This document shows positions 16,556-25,182 of a stretch of 34,498 bases of DNA, in pieces; position 1 is the first letter of the stretch; each line of letters starts with the position of its first letter. The stretch lies in contig NZ_JASJCS010000060.1 in NCBI RefSeq assembly GCF_030065885.1, positions 1 through 34,498 on the forward strand. Direction: 5' to 3'. The stretch comes from Ilumatobacter sp. Its GTDB lineage: Bacteria; Actinomycetota; Acidimicrobiia; Acidimicrobiales; Ilumatobacteraceae. The notes under the pieces are model-generated. The model ran no database searches. It saw only the letters and a program-made list of their open reading frames with translations, and had not been told where the DNA came from. Made by a program: the position numbers and the translations under genes.

Positions 16556-18700
16556 CTAGGCCTCGGTCGTCGTGGTGGTCGACGAGGTGGTGGTGGTCGT
16601 CGTCGTGGTGGTCGTCGTGGTGGTCGTGGTGGTGGTCGTCGGGGGCACGGTCGTGGTGGTGGTGGTCGACGTGGTCGTCGTCGTCTCGGCCACCCGTGCC
16701 TGGCCGACGACGATCTGCACCGTCGTGCCCTTGTCGATGTCGTCGGTCGGCGGCACGCTCTGCTCGAGCACCGTGCCGTCCTGCGGGTCGCCCGGTTCGA
16801 GCTCCTGGTACGTGACGTCGACCTCGAGCCCGCGCTCGTCGAGCAGGTTGCGGGCCTCGCCCTCGGAGAGCCCCACGAGGGGCGGCACGCGGACCTGGCC
16901 CGGCCCGGCGCTGACGATCAACTCGATGGTGCTGCCCTTGTCGACGAGGGTGTTCGGCGGCGGGTTGGTGCTGATCACCACGCCGGCCGGGATCGCCTCG
17001 TCGACCTGTTCGGAGATCGTGACCACCAGGCCGAACTGGTCGGATTCGAGCAGTGCGCGGGCATCCTCGACCGGGTCGTTGATCACCGTCGGTGGCACGG
17101 CGATCTGGTCGGGCCCGCCCGAGATGAAGACGGTGACGACCCGCTCTTGTTCGACGCGGGTGTCCGCGGGCGGGTCGGTGCGGATGACCAGGCCCGCGGC
17201 GATGTCGCTGAGCTCGATCTCCTCCTCGATCTGGAATCCGGCGCTACCGAGCACGTTGCGGGCTTCCTCGAGGGTGCGCCCCTCCACGTTGGGGATCGCC
17301 ACGAGCGCCGCGGTCGGGCGGTAGTACAGCTGGATGACCTGCCCCTCGGCAACCACGGTGCCGGCCGGTGGATCGGTGCGGTGCACGAACTCCTCGTTCA
17401 CCAGCGGGTTGTCCTCGGCGATCGACTCGAACGGCAGGTTGAGGGCCTGCAGCGCACCGACGACGGTCTGCAGCGGCTGGTTGGTGTAGTCGTCGAGGGT
17501 GAGCTGTGACGTGGTCTCGGACTCGCGCGTGAGGCCCTGGTAGAGCAGCACGCCGCCGGCGACGAGGGCGACCAGCGCGACGAACGCGGCCAGCGCGTAC
17601 CAGCCGGTCCGCGAGTTGTTGTCCTGGTAGTAGGTGGCGTCGGCGGAGGCGCCGGGCGGGTAGGCGGTCAGGTCGGGGCCGGGTTGCGTCGGCATCGCCG
17701 CCGTCGGCGCGCCGGCGATCTGCGGGTGTGCGGTGGGAGCCGCCGGCTCGCGCTCGGCGATCGGCGGGGTGGTGTCGACCGGTTGCGTCGGTGCGGTCGG
17801 TCGGGGGACGCCGCCCGTCGGCGTCGGGCGCGCGGCGGCCGCCACGAGCGCCTGCACCTGCTCGCCGTTGCGGAACCGCCTGAGGTCGTCGCGTAGCGCG
17901 TGTGCGCTCGGATAGCGCAGCTTCGGGTCCTTCGCCAGCAGCTTGGCGATGATCGCCTCGAGCGGTCGTGGCACACCCTCGACGATCTTGTTGAGCGGGG
18001 TCGGCTGGTCGTGGACCTGCTTGTAGGCGATGCTGACCGGGTTCTCACCGGTGAACGGCGGCCTGCCGGCCACCATCTCGTACATCACGATGCCGAGCGA
18101 GTAGAGGTCGCTGCGCGGGTCGGGCTGCGCCCCTTGCGCCTGCTCGGGGGAGAAGTAGGACGCGGTGCCCATCACCGAGCCGGCCTGGGTGAGGTTGGAC
18201 TCGGTGGCGGAGTTCATTGCTCGCGCGATGCCGAAGTCGGCGACCTTCACCTGACCGTTCGAGCCGATCAGGATGTTCGCCGGCTTGATGTCGCGGTGCG
18301 CCAGGCCGGCCTCGTGCGCGAAGCCGAGCGCTGCGGCGACCTCGGACGCGATCTCCGCGGCCTGCTTCGGGGTCAGCTGCTTGTTGGTCTTGAGGATCTC
18401 GGCGAGCGTCCGACCCTGCACGTACTCCATCGCGATGAAGTAGGTGCCCTCGTACTTGCCCCAGTCGTAGACGTTGACGATGTTCGGGTGGCTCAGGTTG
18501 GCGGCCGCCTGTGCCTCGCGGCGGAAGCGCTCGACGAAGTTCGGGTCGACCGCGAACTCGGGGAACAGCACCTTGATCGCGACCTGCCGGTCGAGCAGCA
18601 GGTCACGTGCCATGAAGACGTCGGCCATCCCGCCGCGTCCGACTCGTTTGTGGATCTCGTAACGGTCGTTGATGACCGTGGCGTCGCCGCTGTTGCTCAT
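16556..18700 (-). CDS. pknB: PASTA-domain Ser/Thr protein kinase PknB
   Basis: A single-pass membrane kinase (714 residues) that couples peptidoglycan or muropeptide sensing to cell-wall and division control. The cytosolic kinase domain (about 13-275) has the glycine loop VGRGGMADVF, Lys43 in VAIKVL, catalytic Asp137 in HRDIKPAN, Asp155 in ADFGIAR, and an activation segment with several Thr/Ser before SYFSPEQAQG. A Pro/Thr/Ala juxtamembrane linker (about 285-360) precedes one membrane helix (366-388) and four PASTA repeats (about 400-465, 466-531, 532-601, 602-669). An almost pure Thr tail (about 672-714) ends the extracellular part, which is unusual. I chose ATG 18698-18700 because the next 17 upstream codons are not conserved-looking. 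pbpA lies upstream. No second kinase (pknA) is present here. Confidence 0.94.
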   Translation of the reverse strand: MSNSGDATVINDRYEIHKRVGRGGMADVFMARDLLLDRQVAIKVLFPEFAVDPNFVERFRREAQAAANLSHPNIVNVYDWGKYEGTYFIAMEYVQGRTLAEILKTNKQLTPKQAAEIASEVAAALGFAHEAGLAHRDIKPANILIGSNGQVKVADFGIARAMNSATESNLTQAGSVMGTASYFSPEQAQGAQPDPRSDLYSLGIVMYEMVAGRPPFTGENPVSIAYKQVHDQPTPLNKIVEGVPRPLEAIIAKLLAKDPKLRYPSAHALRDDLRRFRNGEQVQALVAAAARPTPTGGVPRPTAPTQPVDTTPPIAEREPAAPTAHPQIAGAPTAAMPTQPGPDLTAYPPGASADATYYQDNNSRTGWYALAAFVALVALVAGGVLLYQGLTRESETTSQLTLDDYTNQPLQTVVGALQALNLPFESIAEDNPLVNEEFVHRTDPPAGTVVAEGQVIQLYYRPTAALVAIPNVEGRTLEEARNVLGSAGFQIEEEIELSDIAAGLVIRTDPPADTRVEQERVVTVFISGGPDQIAVPPTVINDPVEDARALLESDQFGLVVTISEQVDEAIPAGVVISTNPPPNTLVDKGSTIELIVSAGPGQVRVPPLVGLSEGEARNLLDERGLEVDVTYQELEPGDPQDGTVLEQSVPPTDDIDKGTTVQIVVGQARVAETTTTTSTTTTTTVPPTTTTTTTTTTTTTTTTTTSSTTTTTEA

Positions 18701-18893
18701 GAGGAATACCTGGTCCGCGTCGCCGTGTGGCCGGCCCGCAGACCGTTGCACGAGGTTACCGACGCCGGGCGGAGGAACACCGTCAACGCATGAGCGCGAT
18801 CGAACCGCCCGCGAGCACGCTGCTCACTGCCGCTGCGCACGCTGATGACTGCCACAGAATCCGGGGCGGCGCGGCGAGGTGGCGGCGGTTGCC

Positions 18894-20435
18894 TCATGGC
18901 CCGGACTCGCCGGACGTGTCGGATTCGGGCGCCGGGTCCGGTGTCGCGGCGGGGGGCGGGTCGATCTTGAAGACCTCGTCGAGCATCGCCTTGGCGATCG
19001 GACCGGCCAGGCGGCCACCGGTGCCGGCCGAGATCTCGGCGTTGGTGCCCTTCAGCATGACGGCGACCGCGTACTTCGGCTCCTCGACCGGCGCGAAGGC
19101 GACGATCCAGGCGTGCGAGCGCTCGGGCTCGCCCGGGTTGTTGAGCTGGGCCGTGCCGGTCTTGGCGGCGACGCTGATCCCACCGTCGAGGCCGATGCAG
19201 CAGCTGGCCGTGCCGTTCTCGGCGACCTGCACCATGAGGTCCTGCAGGATGCCGGCGGTCTGGCGGCTGACCGGGCGCTGCCACACCTCGGGCTGCGTCC
19301 GGTCGATGATGCGGCCGTCGTTGTCGAGCTCGGCGTCGACGACGAACGGCGCCATCATCGCCCCGTCGTTGGCGACCGCAGCGGCGACCATCGCCATGTG
19401 GACCGGCACCATCTGGTCGTCGTTCTGCCCGAACCCGCGGATCGCGAGCAACGGGAGGTTGTCGTCGATGTCGGTGAAGTCGCCGATCGTGCTCGCCGCG
19501 GCACCCGGCAGGTCGATCGGGATCTCCTCGCCGACCCCCCAGCGCGCGATGCCCTCCTGGAAGCGGTCGGCCCCGAGCTCGAGGGCGGTGCGTGCGAACG
19601 GGGTGTTGCACGACCGTCGGAACACCTCGGTCAGGTCGCCGCCGCAGATCGAGCCGGCGTAGTTCTGGATCGGGTCGCTGGTCTGCGGTGGGAGGAACTC
19701 GCGCTCGTCTTCCCAGAAGCTGTCGAGGTCGATCACGCCGGCGTCGAGGGCGGCGCCGGTCGTCAGCACCTTGAACGTCGACCCGGGCATGTACCGCTGC
19801 TGGTAGGCGTTGGCAAGTAGCGGATCGCGGTCGTCCTCCTGCAGCTCGGTCACGTAGTCGAACGCGGTGTCGTAGTCCGGGTCGGCGACTCGATTCGGGT
19901 CGAAGCTCGGGTAGCTCCACATCGCCGTCACGGCGCCGGTGTCGACCTCCATCATCACGATCGAGCCCTCCCGCGGGCCGAGCAGGAACTTGGCGACGTT
20001 CTGCATGTCGTGGCGCAGCGTCAGGCGCAGCTCGCCCGAGTTGTCGCGGCTGCCGAAGATGTCCTCGAACGCGCGGACCTGCTGGGTGAACGTGTCACCG
20101 GTGAGGACGTCGTTCTTGGTGCGCTCGAGCTGGGTGCTGCCGAGGCCGAACGTGTGGTAGCCGACCACCTGGGCGAAGAGGTCGCCGGTCGGGTACTGGC
20201 GCTGGAACTTGACGTCGCTGTCGCCGGGCGACTGGATCGAGCGGGCCAGCACGACACCGTCCCCGCTGACGATCGGGCCCCGCGGCGTGTCGAACAGTCG
20301 GACCAGCGCACGGGTGTTGCCCGGCTCGGCCGCCAGCTCCTCGGTGCGGTTGACCTGCCAGTAGTTGAGCGCCGCGAACAAGAGCACGTACAGCGCGATG
20401 AGCGCCGCGGCGAGCTGCCTGATCGCCCTATTCAT
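18894..20435 (-). CDS. pbpA: Class B penicillin-binding protein PbpA (transpeptidase)
   Basis: A membrane-anchored peptidoglycan D,D-transpeptidase of 513 residues. Residues 8-27 are the membrane anchor. The N-terminal dimer domain includes LFDTPRGPIVSGDG. The penicillin-binding domain has the acyl-serine motif S219-T-F-K222 (MPGSTFKV), S275-C-N277, and K425-T-G427 (AAKTGTAQ), so it should be active. The partner is RodA, a SEDS glycosyltransferase whose gene ends 166 bp upstream. ATG 20433-20435 is favoured because it begins the anchor (MNRAIRQL) and has GGAG nine bases upstream; the frame stays open to 20522. The C-terminus is Pro/Asp-rich. A 193-bp spacer with no clear feature separates it from pknB. 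Confidence 0.94.
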   Translation of the reverse strand: MNRAIRQLAAALIALYVLLFAALNYWQVNRTEELAAEPGNTRALVRLFDTPRGPIVSGDGVVLARSIQSPGDSDVKFQRQYPTGDLFAQVVGYHTFGLGSTQLERTKNDVLTGDTFTQQVRAFEDIFGSRDNSGELRLTLRHDMQNVAKFLLGPREGSIVMMEVDTGAVTAMWSYPSFDPNRVADPDYDTAFDYVTELQEDDRDPLLANAYQQRYMPGSTFKVLTTGAALDAGVIDLDSFWEDEREFLPPQTSDPIQNYAGSICGGDLTEVFRRSCNTPFARTALELGADRFQEGIARWGVGEEIPIDLPGAAASTIGDFTDIDDNLPLLAIRGFGQNDDQMVPVHMAMVAAAVANDGAMMAPFVVDAELDNDGRIIDRTQPEVWQRPVSRQTAGILQDLMVQVAENGTASCCIGLDGGISVAAKTGTAQLNNPGEPERSHAWIVAFAPVEEPKYAVAVMLKGTNAEISAGTGGRLAGPIAKAMLDEVFKIDPPPAATPDPAPESDTSGESGP

Positions 20436-20583
20436 GATGGCGGGCTCCAGCTCCGCGCGGCTTCGCTGTCGCGCCGCTGTGCGCCTCGTCGCTGGCGCTT
20501 CCCTCGGCGCCTGCCGTTGCATCGTGCGACGAGTCGAGGAACGAGAGAACGGCCGATCTCCCCCGTCGCCGGACAGATCCCAC

Positions 20584-20618
20584 TCATGAGACGGATCTCG
20601 TTCATGAGACGACCTCGT
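20584..20618. repeat. Short imperfect tandem repeat at the rodA stop codon
   Basis: TCATGAGACGGATCTCGT (20584-20601) is followed directly by TCATGAGACGACCTCGT (20602-20618). The second copy holds the rodA stop codon. This looks like a small duplication of the gene's 3' end. The rest of the 166-bp rodA-pbpA spacer shows nothing I recognise. Confidence 0.6.
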
Positions 20619-22020
20619 GCATCTCGGTGTCGGTCAGGCCTGACTGGCGGCTCCGGCGGCGGAGCTGCCAGGCCGCCCACCGTTCGCGCGGCGTCGGGTC
20701 GTCGGCGCGCTCGCCGAGGCGGATCGCGCCGGCGTCCGACAGCCGCAGCAGCAGCGCCAGCAGGATGTAGTTGGACAGCAGCGACGAGCCGCCGTAGCTG
20801 ACGAACGGCAGGGTGATGCCGGTCAGCGGGACGACCTTGACGACGCCGCCGATGATGATGAACGCCTGCACGCCGACGATGGTCGTGAGGCCGACCGCAA
20901 GCAGCTTCTCGAACGTGCGGTCGGTGCGCAAGGCGATCCTCAGCCCGGCGCCGATGAGCAGCAGGTACGCCATCAGCACGCTCGTCGCGCCGATCAGGCC
21001 GATCTCCTCGCCGAGCGCGGCGAAGATGAAGTCGTTCTGCGCCTCGGGCACCTTGTCCGGGCTGCCACGGCCCAGGCCGGTGCCGGTGATGCCGCCGTCG
21101 CCGAAGCCGTAGAGCGCCTGGACGATCTGGAAGCCCTTGCCGTACTCGTCGGCCCACGGGTCGAGCCAGATGTCGACGCGGGTCTCGACGTGGCCGAACA
21201 GCCGCCACGACGCGAACGCGGCGGCGCCGAACAGCACGAACCCGATGACCAGGTAGCTCGAGCGCTCGGTCGCGACCCACATCATCACGACGAACAGCGT
21301 GAAGAACAGCAGCGACGAGCCGAGGTCGCGTTCGCCGACCATCACCATCACCGAGAAGCCCCACGCGACGATGATCGGTGCGATGTACTGCAGCTCGGGC
21401 AGGCGCAGCGGGCCGATCTTCCACGTGGACGCGGCGATCAGCTCGCGCCGCTCGGCGAGGTAGGCCGCGAAGAAGACCGCGAGCGCGAGCTTGGCGAACT
21501 CGCCCGGTTGGAAGTTGAGCGGGCCGACGCTGACCCAGATGCGGGCGCCGTTGATGTTGACGCCCAGACCGGGGACCATCGGCAGCAACAGGAGGACGGC
21601 GCCGGCGAAGAACAGTGTCCACTTGTAGCGGGCGAGATCGGTGGCGCGCTGGACGAAGAGCAGCGTGGCGACGAACGCCGCGATGGCGACGAGGCTCCAC
21701 AGCGATTGCAGGCCGGCGAGCTCGTCGTCGAGGCGCGTGATCATCACGTAGCCGAGACCGTGGAGGAGCACGGCGAGCGGCAGCATCGTGCCGTCGGCGC
21801 CGCGGGCGAGCAGGCGCACTGCGAGGTGGGCGACTCCGATCAGCACCAGGAGCAGGGCGAGGAACGGACCGATGCGGGCGGGGATCACCGCGTTGGCGCC
21901 AAGGGACGCGAGTGTGTAGGCGACACCGGTGATCGCAGCCGCCATCGCGATCAGGGTCAGCTCAGTCGAGCGCCGGGCCTTCACCAGGCGGGCCGGGACC
22001 GGCATCGCCTCGTTCGTCAC
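20602..22020 (-). CDS. rodA: SEDS-family peptidoglycan glycosyltransferase RodA/FtsW
   Basis: A polytopic membrane enzyme (472 residues) that polymerises lipid II into glycan strands with a class B PBP. It contains the conserved segment NGARIWVSVGPLNFQPGEFAK (about 157-177) and the loop with GITGTGLGRGSPDKVPEAQNDFIFAALGEE, where Asp330 matches the catalytic Asp of SEDS proteins. About ten to twelve hydrophobic segments can be counted. The start is GTG 22018-22020, immediately after the pstP stop, so translation is probably coupled. Placement between pstP and pbpA matches the mycobacterial cluster, which favours RodA over FtsW. Confidence 0.93.
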   Translation of the reverse strand: MTNEAMPVPARLVKARRSTELTLIAMAAAITGVAYTLASLGANAVIPARIGPFLALLLVLIGVAHLAVRLLARGADGTMLPLAVLLHGLGYVMITRLDDELAGLQSLWSLVAIAAFVATLLFVQRATDLARYKWTLFFAGAVLLLLPMVPGLGVNINGARIWVSVGPLNFQPGEFAKLALAVFFAAYLAERRELIAASTWKIGPLRLPELQYIAPIIVAWGFSVMVMVGERDLGSSLLFFTLFVVMMWVATERSSYLVIGFVLFGAAAFASWRLFGHVETRVDIWLDPWADEYGKGFQIVQALYGFGDGGITGTGLGRGSPDKVPEAQNDFIFAALGEEIGLIGATSVLMAYLLLIGAGLRIALRTDRTFEKLLAVGLTTIVGVQAFIIIGGVVKVVPLTGITLPFVSYGGSSLLSNYILLALLLRLSDAGAIRLGERADDPTPRERWAAWQLRRRSRQSGLTDTEMHEVVS

Positions 22021-23484
22021 TCAGGGCCCCGCGGTGGTGGGCGGCGTGGTGGTCGGCGGTGTGGTGGTCGTCGGCGGCGTGGTTGTGGTCGTGGTCGCCA
22101 CCGTGGTCGTGGTGGTCGTGGCCACGGTCGTGGTCGTCGCCACGGTCGTGGTGGTCGTCGTGCTCGTCGTCGTGGTGGGCCGTGTCAGCCGCTCGGCGAC
22201 GAAGCGCTCGGCGCTGGCCTGCGACTCGAAGTCGGGTTCGGCGAGCACGAGATCGACCGACGGTTCGTCGAGTTCGTCGCGGCTGAACGAGCCGGTCGCC
22301 TCGCGGGTCGGCTCGAACCACAGCACCGACTTGCCCTGGTAGATGCCGACGGTCCCGTCGTCGTCGAACGCGACGAAGTAACCGCTGCGCGCCCACGCCG
22401 AGAGGATCGCGGCACCGAGGATCAGCACGGCCGCGACACCCAGCGCGATGACGAACCGCGCCAGGGCGGCGCCACGTCGCCGCTTCGGTGCCGGCTCGGC
22501 GGTGGCATCGCTCGCGGCGGCCGTCGGCGTCGCGGCGATGGCCGTCGTCAGGTCGTCGACGGCGGCCGGAGGCTCGTCGAGCTCGAGGTCGTCGCCGTCG
22601 CCGTCATCGTCGTCGAGGCGCTCGCCTTCGTCGAGGCGCTCGCCTTCGTCGAGCGGGTCGGCGACGATGCGGTGCTCGCCGGTGGTGTCCTGGTCGTCGT
22701 CGGCCCACAGCGGGATGACGTCGAACTCCTGGGTCGGGTCGGGCGGATCGTCGCCCTCGAGCACGTCGACCACGACGACCGTGATGTTGTCGCGCCCGCC
22801 GGCGTCGTTGGCGGCGTCCACGAGCGCCTGTGCGGCGGCCTCCGGATCGTCGGCGTGCGCCTTCAGCACGGCGGTGATGGCGTCGTCGGTGACCTCGTCG
22901 ACGAGGCCGTCGCTGCACAACACGAACCGGTCGCCACGGATGATCGGCATCGACCACGAGTCGACGCGCACCGCTGGCTCGATGCCGAGGGCCCGCGTCA
23001 CGATGTTGCGGCGCGGGTGGGTGCGGGCCTCGTCGCGGGTGATCGCACCTTCGGCCACGAGCTCCTGGACGAAGCTGTGGTCGACGGTGATCTGCCGCAG
23101 CCGGCCGTGGCGGAGCACGTAGCTGCGCGAGTCGCCGACGTTGGCGACGCCGAACACCTCGCCGTCGTGCGGGTCGGCGACGACGGCGATCGCGGTGACC
23201 GTCGTGCCCATGCCCGCCTGGTCGGGGTTCTCGACCGAGCCGTTGTAGATCTCGACGTTCGCTTCGCCGATGGCGGCGACCAGGTCGTCCAGCGTGTTGT
23301 CGGCGGTCATTGGCATCCGCTCGTCGAGGCGGGTCACGGCCATCTCGCTGGCGATCTCGCCGGCGAGGTGCCCGCCCATGCCGTCGGCGACGACGAACAA
23401 CCCCTCGCCTGCGTGGGCGTGGTCCTCGTTCTGGGCGCGCAGCTGGCCCTCGTGCGACGCGCTGCCCCAGCGCAGTACGGCCAT
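22021..23484 (-). CDS. pstP: PP2C-type Ser/Thr phosphatase PstP with Thr-rich extracellular tail
   Basis: A metal-dependent protein phosphatase (487 residues) expected to reverse PknB phosphorylation. The cytosolic PP2C domain (about 1-243) keeps metal ligands Asp21 (NED), Asp34 (ADGMGGH), Asp192 (LCSDGL) and Asp232 (RDN), plus GMGTT and ANVGDSR. An acidic linker follows, including a tandem LDEGER duplication (18-bp repeat, DNA 22611-22646). A membrane helix (340-363), a small extracellular segment and a C-terminal tail of Thr with some Val/Pro (about 436-487) complete it. The ATG at 23482-23484 has GGAG about ten bases upstream and starts the family sequence MAVLRWG. It lies between fhaB and rodA. 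Confidence 0.93.
   Translation of the reverse strand: MAVLRWGSASHEGQLRAQNEDHAHAGEGLFVVADGMGGHLAGEIASEMAVTRLDERMPMTADNTLDDLVAAIGEANVEIYNGSVENPDQAGMGTTVTAIAVVADPHDGEVFGVANVGDSRSYVLRHGRLRQITVDHSFVQELVAEGAITRDEARTHPRRNIVTRALGIEPAVRVDSWSMPIIRGDRFVLCSDGLVDEVTDDAITAVLKAHADDPEAAAQALVDAANDAGGRDNITVVVVDVLEGDDPPDPTQEFDVIPLWADDDQDTTGEHRIVADPLDEGERLDEGERLDDDDGDGDDLELDEPPAAVDDLTTAIAATPTAAASDATAEPAPKRRRGAALARFVIALGVAAVLILGAAILSAWARSGYFVAFDDDGTVGIYQGKSVLWFEPTREATGSFSRDELDEPSVDLVLAEPDFESQASAERFVAERLTRPTTTTSTTTTTTVATTTTVATTTTTTVATTTTTTPPTTTTPPTTTPPTTAGP
22611..22646. repeat. Two 18-bp tandem units within pstP
   Basis: CGTCGAGGCGCTCGCCTT occurs twice in a row, encoding repeated LDEGER in the acidic linker before the membrane helix. 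A partial third unit follows. It is a likely length-variable linker with no functional consequence visible. Confidence 0.75.
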
Positions 23485-23557
23485 CAGCGCTCGCTCCGCG
23501 GGTCGGCCGAGCCTGACGGGGCGCTGGCCGTGCGGCACCAAGTGGCCGTGTCGGCGC

Positions 23558-24130
23558 TCACTGGGCCTCCAGCACGGTGTAGCCGACCTGGATCCGGTCG
23601 CCCGTCGAGACCGAGCGCTGCATGTCGATGCGGGCGCCGTTCAGGAAGGTGCCGTTGCGGGACTCGATGTCGTCGACCACCACGTAGCCGTCGGCGAGCG
23701 AGATCGTGGCGTGGTGGCCCGAGATGTAGGAGTCGTCGGTGATCTGGATCGTGTTGCCGTCGTCGCGGCCGATCGTGACCTTGGCGGTGATGGCGTAGGC
23801 GGTGCCGCGGCGGTCTTTCGGTTCGAGCACGACGAGGCGGGCCGGGATGCCGCCGCGGCCTTTGCCCGGCTTCGGCTGCCGGCGGCCGCGTCGCCGTTGC
23901 TCGGCCTCACCCGCCGACGCGACCGCGACGGCGTGCGCGGCTGCATGCTCGCCCCCCGCCGGCTGCTGCGACGGTGGCTGCGGCTGGTGCGGTTGTGGCG
24001 GCTGGTAGTCGCTGCGCGCGTTGGCCGGTTGACGTACCTCGCTCCAGACCGCCCACAGCACGCGGGCGAAGAACAGGTACAGCAGTGCGAGCAGCACGAG
24101 CTTCAAGATGTCGAGTACCTGGTCGGTCAT
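23558..24130 (-). CDS. fhaB: Membrane-anchored FHA-domain protein FhaB (FipA)
   Basis: A 190-residue phosphothreonine-binding adaptor. Residues 8-29 form an N-terminal membrane helix. A Pro/Gln-rich then basic linker (33-95) leads to an FHA domain (about 98-188) with Gly121-Arg122, S-G-H-H at 137-140 and S-R-N-G-T at 157-161, the residues that contact phosphothreonine. In mycobacteria FhaB links kinase signals to division under stress; the same role is inferred here from position. The start is ATG 24128-24130. fhaA lies 43 bp upstream and pstP 73 bp downstream on the same strand. Confidence 0.92.
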   Translation of the reverse strand: MTDQVLDILKLVLLALLYLFFARVLWAVWSEVRQPANARSDYQPPQPHQPQPPSQQPAGGEHAAAHAVAVASAGEAEQRRRGRRQPKPGKGRGGIPARLVVLEPKDRRGTAYAITAKVTIGRDDGNTIQITDDSYISGHHATISLADGYVVVDDIESRNGTFLNGARIDMQRSVSTGDRIQVGYTVLEAQ

Positions 24131-24173
24131 GGCGCGTCGATGGTACGCGGTCGGCGCACCCCTCGGGGTGACG

Positions 24174-24833
24174 TCACGAAGCCTCGAAGCGGAGGCTGAC
24201 CGACCCGACCGTGATGATGTCGCCGTCGGCGAGACGATGATCGGCGACCAGGCGCTCGCCGTTGACGAACGTGCCGTTGGTCGAGCCCAGGTCGTTGATC
24301 ACGAAGCCACTGCCGGCCCGGTGGACCTCGGCGTGATGGCGGCTGGTGTTGCCGTCGGAGATGACGACCACGCAGTCGGCGAGGCGCCCGATCAGGTTCT
24401 TCTCCTCGCCGAGCTCGATTCGATCGCCCGAGGGCATCACGATCGTGCCGGGCCGCTTGCCCGGTTCGGGTTGCCGGAGCTGCGAGGCGATCCCGAAGCG
24501 GCCGGGCTTGAGCGTGTTGTCGACGCGCAGCTCGACGCTGACCGGCCCCATGAAGTGGTAGCCCTCCTCGCGGGCGTACTCGCGGCAGGCCTCGACCAGC
24601 TCGGTGCGAAGGGCGTCGTCGATGTCGGCGAACCCAGCGTGGTCGTCGGCCGAGAGCAGCACGACGAAGTCGTTCGGCACGATCCGCTGGCCCTTGACGT
24701 CGACCGAGCGGTGGTCGTCCATCTCGCGGATCAGGCGGCGACCGAGCTCGATCGGCCGGATGGAGTTGCGTGAGCGGCGGAACACGCCGTCGACCATACG
24801 CTCCAGACGCCGTTCCAGTCCCTGCAGGCCCAT
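24174..24833 (-). CDS. fhaA: DUF3662 and FHA-domain protein FhaA
   Basis: A 219-residue cytosolic FHA protein. The N-terminal domain (about 1-115) carries the DUF3662 hallmarks: GLQGLERRLERMVDGVF and a central VPNDFVVLLSADDH-like segment. The FHA domain (about 128-219) has Gly149-Arg150, S-R-H-H (164-167) and S-T-N-G-T (184-188). Mycobacterial FhaA is far longer because of a repeat-rich linker between the two domains; here the linker is only about 10-15 residues. The protein would read phosphothreonines made by PknB and regulate peptidoglycan synthesis. It is the first gene of the minus-strand series, 123 bp from the divergent tRNA gene. Confidence 0.93.
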   Translation of the reverse strand: MGLQGLERRLERMVDGVFRRSRNSIRPIELGRRLIREMDDHRSVDVKGQRIVPNDFVVLLSADDHAGFADIDDALRTELVEACREYAREEGYHFMGPVSVELRVDNTLKPGRFGIASQLRQPEPGKRPGTIVMPSGDRIELGEEKNLIGRLADCVVVISDGNTSRHHAEVHRAGSGFVINDLGSTNGTFVNGERLVADHRLADGDIITVGSVSLRFEAS

Positions 24834-24913
24834 CGGCCCGCCAGGCTAACGGCGCGGTCACGCCTGGCGCTGGCAGCGCGGTCGCCCCTCTCTGTCGTGT
24901 GGACCGAACCGTG

Positions 24914-24942
24914 TTGGGCGCCTGGCGGCGAGGGGTTACGCT
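24914..24942 (+). promoter_or_regulatory. Probable promoter of tRNA-Leu
   Basis: TTGGGC at 24914-24919 and TACGCT at 24937-24942 are separated by 17 bp. The -10 fits the actinobacterial TANNNT pattern. Transcription would begin near 24949, just before the mature tRNA 5' end at 24957. Confidence 0.55.
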
Positions 24943-24956
24943 TTCGCTCTCCACTC

Positions 24957-25043
24957 GGGCGAGTGGCGGAATTGGCAGACGCGCTGGCTTCAGGTGCCAG
25001 TGAGGGCAACCTCGTGGGGGTTCAAGTCCCCCCTCGCCCACCA
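24957..25043 (+). tRNA. tRNA-Leu (anticodon CAG), CCA encoded
   Basis: The acceptor stem GGGCGAG (24957-24963) pairs with CTCGCCC (25033-25039), followed by A and encoded CCA (25041-25043). The anticodon arm CTGGC-TTCAGGT-GCCAG gives anticodon CAG at 24991-24993. A long variable arm and the T arm GGGGG-TTCAAGT-CCCCC complete a class II tRNA-Leu. In mycobacteria a tRNA-Leu also lies next to fhaA, so this is ancestral. The gene is a plausible integration target, because a mobile element begins beyond it. Confidence 0.96.
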
Positions 25044-25045
25044 CG

Positions 25046-25068
25046 AAACCCCTGCTCAGCAGGGGTTT
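25046..25068 (+). terminator. Rho-independent terminator after tRNA-Leu
   Basis: AAACCCCTGC (25046-25055), loop TCA, GCAGGGGTTT (25059-25068): a perfect 10-bp stem ending in a short T-run. It follows the CCA end by 2 bp. Confidence 0.85.
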
Positions 25069-25090
25069 CTGTCTGTGGAAATCCCCCCAC

Positions 25091-25122
25091 TTCTACCGGA
25101 TTTCTACCCTTGCGCGCGCAAG
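25091..25122. other. Direct repeat and palindrome near the presumed attachment site
   Basis: TTCTACC occurs at 25091-25097 and 25102-25108, 11 bp apart (one helical turn). It is followed by the perfect 14-bp palindrome CTTGCGC-GCGCAAG (25109-25122). These lie 48-80 bp beyond the tRNA 3' end and before the first cargo gene, where integrase arm-type or excisionase sites would be expected. Assignment is inference; the matching attR is outside the window. Confidence 0.35.
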
Positions 25123-25182
25123 TTGTCGCCTCCGGCGCTCCTTTGCGCCCGGGTGTCGTCTGCGGGGTCCATACTCAAGACG

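Noticed and set aside
16560..16690. GTG/GTC trinucleotide tracts as a possible CRISPR or satellite
   Set aside because: They encode the Thr tail of PknB in frame, and there are no spacers. The same holds for about 22030-22180 in pstP and 1255-1350 in the lamin-tail gene.
21190..23742. 850-codon plus-strand frame across rodA, pstP and fhaB
   Set aside because: It overlaps three genes with intact catalytic motifs on the other strand, and its product is low complexity.
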